Shown here: positions 15,810-17,680 of the stretch, piece after piece
How positions within the stretch are numbered: position 1 is the stretch's first letter
Layout: each line of letters opens with the position of its first letter
Assembly (NCBI GenBank): GCA_964058845.1
Contig: CAXKVR010000923.1
Coordinates: 1 to 17,680, forward strand
Direction of reading: 5' to 3'
Source: Carex sylvatica
Taxonomy: Eukaryota; Streptophyta; Magnoliopsida; Poales; Cyperaceae
Length of the DNA stretch: 17,680 nt
Position numbers and translations under genes: made by a program
The notes under the pieces: generated by a model
What the model saw: only the letters and a program-made list of their open reading frames with translations
What the model was told of the DNA's origin: nothing
Databases searched by the model: none

Positions 15810-17680
15810 AAAGCCTGGCAGAGGCTGCCTAGGTGAGATTTTATTAATGAAAGATAAAAAGTTTTACATCTTACATCTTAGAACCAAACCATCATCATGG
15901 TAGGTAACATGAATAGATCTACCTCTAAAAAAGAAAGTCTCTATAAGAAATAATAAACAACAAGCAAAGTCTCCAAACTAGAAATAATACAACAAAGTTC
16001 CAAACTCAGCCGAGTCACTGACAACAAAGCCCCTGTTACCCATTCATGATTTCTGTAGCGCTCTCACTCTCTGTATTATTTTAACTCAGCCTGGATCTTC
16101 TGTCAGCAGTTGATTTTTTCCTATTGTACCTCCGGCACAACATTTCATCCACATCTTAGTTTCCAATAATCCGGTTAACCACGATATCCAGAGGCATTAG
16201 CGTACCAGAGAATATGCGGTTGTTTCTTGCTTCCATATTTCCCAACATGCACGCATGAACAATGAATTCCATATCTTTCGACAGCCCTCTCCCTCTATCT
16301 TAGCCTGGTGCCTTGAGCTAGTAATTATTTCTTCAATTGATATTTTCGGTATCATTACCCTAAACTCAAAATGTGTTGACAAAGCAAACCATATTCGAAC
16401 AGCATTAGGGCATAGAAATAGTAAATGAATTTTCGATTCAGATGGGCAATTTTGGCACATAATACAGCTTTGTCTATACCCCATTCGTCTTCTAAGCATT
16501 ACCACCCTCGTCAAAATCCTTTATTTAATCATTAGATAGGAGAAGATGCGGACTGTGGGTGGTATTGGTAACTTCCAAATGTATGCATGTTCAAACTCTA
16601 TCTTCCCTTCCATTATCATGATCTTATACACCGAATTGGCCGTGTATATTCCACTGGCCGTCCACTTCCAGATTATACCATCCGGCTCATCAATTAACAC
16701 CACCTCCTTGAGTTCTATTCTGGCAACAGGGTCATGATCAGCGGCTGTGCATCCCTCAAAGAGATCTTTGGTTGAGAAGGTTTATGACCCGGTTCAAGCA
16801 TGGTGCATAGAGGTTTCCCTTGCCACGCATCGTACCAAAAAGAGATTCCCTCTCCCGTGCCGACCCTCCAAGATGTTGACCATCAAAAAATTGGCAGCAA
16901 TCGCGTGAGTGCTTTAAAAAAAATGATCATTTTACCATCCAAAAACTTGGACCAGCTTCGTACAACCCCGTCCACTTTAGAATTGTTACTATTTTTGTCC
17001 AGAGACATTGTGTACGCTCTCCACCACCAACGTAGCAGCAGTGCCACGTTATGTGTAGTTAAATCATGCAGACCCATTCCACCTATTTGCACCGGTAAAC
17101 ACACCGTTTGCCAATTCATTAGGGAAATTGCTCTCCCTTCCTTGTCATTCCTTCCCCATAGAAATGCTCTTCTAATGACATCAATTCAAACAATAACCCA
17201 CACGAGTAATTTAAAACACATCATGAAATATATCAGAATCGCAGAAAGGACTGACTTTACCAATTGCAAACGACCGCCCCTCGAGATAAATTTATCCTTC
17301 CATCATGCCATTCTTTTCTCTAACTTCTCTATTAGTGGCAGAAACTCTACTCTTCTTGGCCTATTAATTAAGAAGGGCATGCCCAAGTAATCAATAGGCA
17401 TTGTAGCTTCAGTGAACATGAGAACCAACCTTGTTTCCCAAGTCCTCCTTCTATCTAGATTGAAATGTATAAAACAACTATTTTCGTAATTGATATTCAA
17501 ACCCGATACTCTTGCAAAGAGTCGCAGGACTATTTTTAGAGTGATCAGTGTTTGAATGTCAGCATTCGCGATGATGGTAGTGTCATCCGCGTAATGTAGC
17601 GCATAAAGTGACTATGAGCATCTGTACGACAAGGGATTGTGTAGTAAGTTGTTCGCCACCGAAATCATTCTTTGGAATAC
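15810..17680 (-). mobile_element. L1-type LINE, decayed, continuing past the right edge
   Basis: Minus strand. It contains the second half of reverse transcriptase, the linker, the zf-RVT domain, and a 3' untranslated region of about 390 bp (15810-16196) with AATAAAAT near 15838-15845. The 3' region ends in a small hairpin (GGCAG-AGG-CTGCC at about 15817-15829) that abuts the CT microsatellite at 15779-15806; no poly-A tail is seen, so the tail may be lost or may be the GA repeat itself. The 3' end does not resemble the LINE at 764-1515, so these are different families. The 5' part lies outside the window. Confidence 0.85.
16197..17680 (-). pseudogene. LINE reverse transcriptase plus zf-RVT domain, multiply stopped
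   Basis: Partial at the right edge. LHYADDTTII holds the catalytic YADD (17582-17593). Downstream in the same frame come GLNINYENS, then PIDYLGMPF and PLIEKLEKRMA, then GGRLQLVKSVLSAI, then MNWQTVCLPVQIGGMGLHDL and ALLLRWWWRA, the standard order for plant L1 reverse transcriptase. Next are GTGEGISFWYDAW and the zf-RVT pieces IIWKWTASGIYTANSVYK and CIMCQNCPSESK-IHLLFLC. In-frame stops occur at 17612-17614 (TAG), 17303-17305, 17186-17188 and 16883-16885 (TGA) and 16521-16523 (TAA), and a frameshift lies between about 16740 and 16860. The element is long dead. The family assignment is very secure. Confidence 0.9.

Noticed and set aside
1..17680. CRISPR arrays, bacterial operons or viral genes
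   Set aside because: No regularly spaced repeat array, no Shine-Dalgarno-led gene series and no viral gene was seen. The only reverse transcriptases are L1-type LINE.

Overview
This window looks like nuclear DNA from a flowering plant, most likely a eudicot. It is AT-rich, its genes have GT-AG introns, it is crowded with small non-autonomous transposons and decayed L1-type LINEs, and it carries a plant-type laccase with the usual plant exon sizes. No genus can be assigned. There is no sign of bacterial, viral or organellar sequence.

Layout. Positions 1-1996 are AT-rich non-coding DNA interrupted by a 5'-truncated LINE (764-1515, minus strand) with a perfect 12-bp target-site duplication. At 1997-2260 is a broken plus-strand fragment of a cyclase-associated protein (CAP) gene. 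A block of about 110 bp just after it (2289-2398) recurs at 4898-5013, on the far side of 2.5 kb of non-coding DNA with small hairpins and short repeats.

The one clearly intact gene is a minus-strand laccase, coding span 5149-9165. Its seven exons join in frame into a predicted 571-residue secreted multicopper oxidase with all copper-ligand motifs. A 381-bp foldback MITE sits in intron 3. The gene has a TATA-like (TA)n tract upstream and an AATAAA signal after the stop.

From 9.3 to 15.8 kb the window is a transposon nest: five more foldback MITEs related to the one in the laccase intron, a tRNA-derived SINE-like block, a Helitron 3' terminus, a perfect 42-bp tandem duplication and several microsatellites. 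Inside this nest, 12.2-14.8 kb on the minus strand holds the pieces of an unidentified gene: a TATA box, a CT-rich leader, an acidic exon, a Ser/Gln-type exon with duplicated donor sites, and a short terminal exon. I could not build one consistent reading frame for it. From about 15.8 kb to the right edge is a second, multiply stopped LINE on the minus strand, with the reverse transcriptase YADD motif near the edge.

Most notable is the set of six related foldback MITEs within 8.1 kb. Four of them begin or end in (TA)n-GAGAG-type simple repeats, and two pairs are joined end to end through such a repeat. The genes show no operon-like or pathway relation; the shared theme is transposon invasion around one working secreted oxidase.
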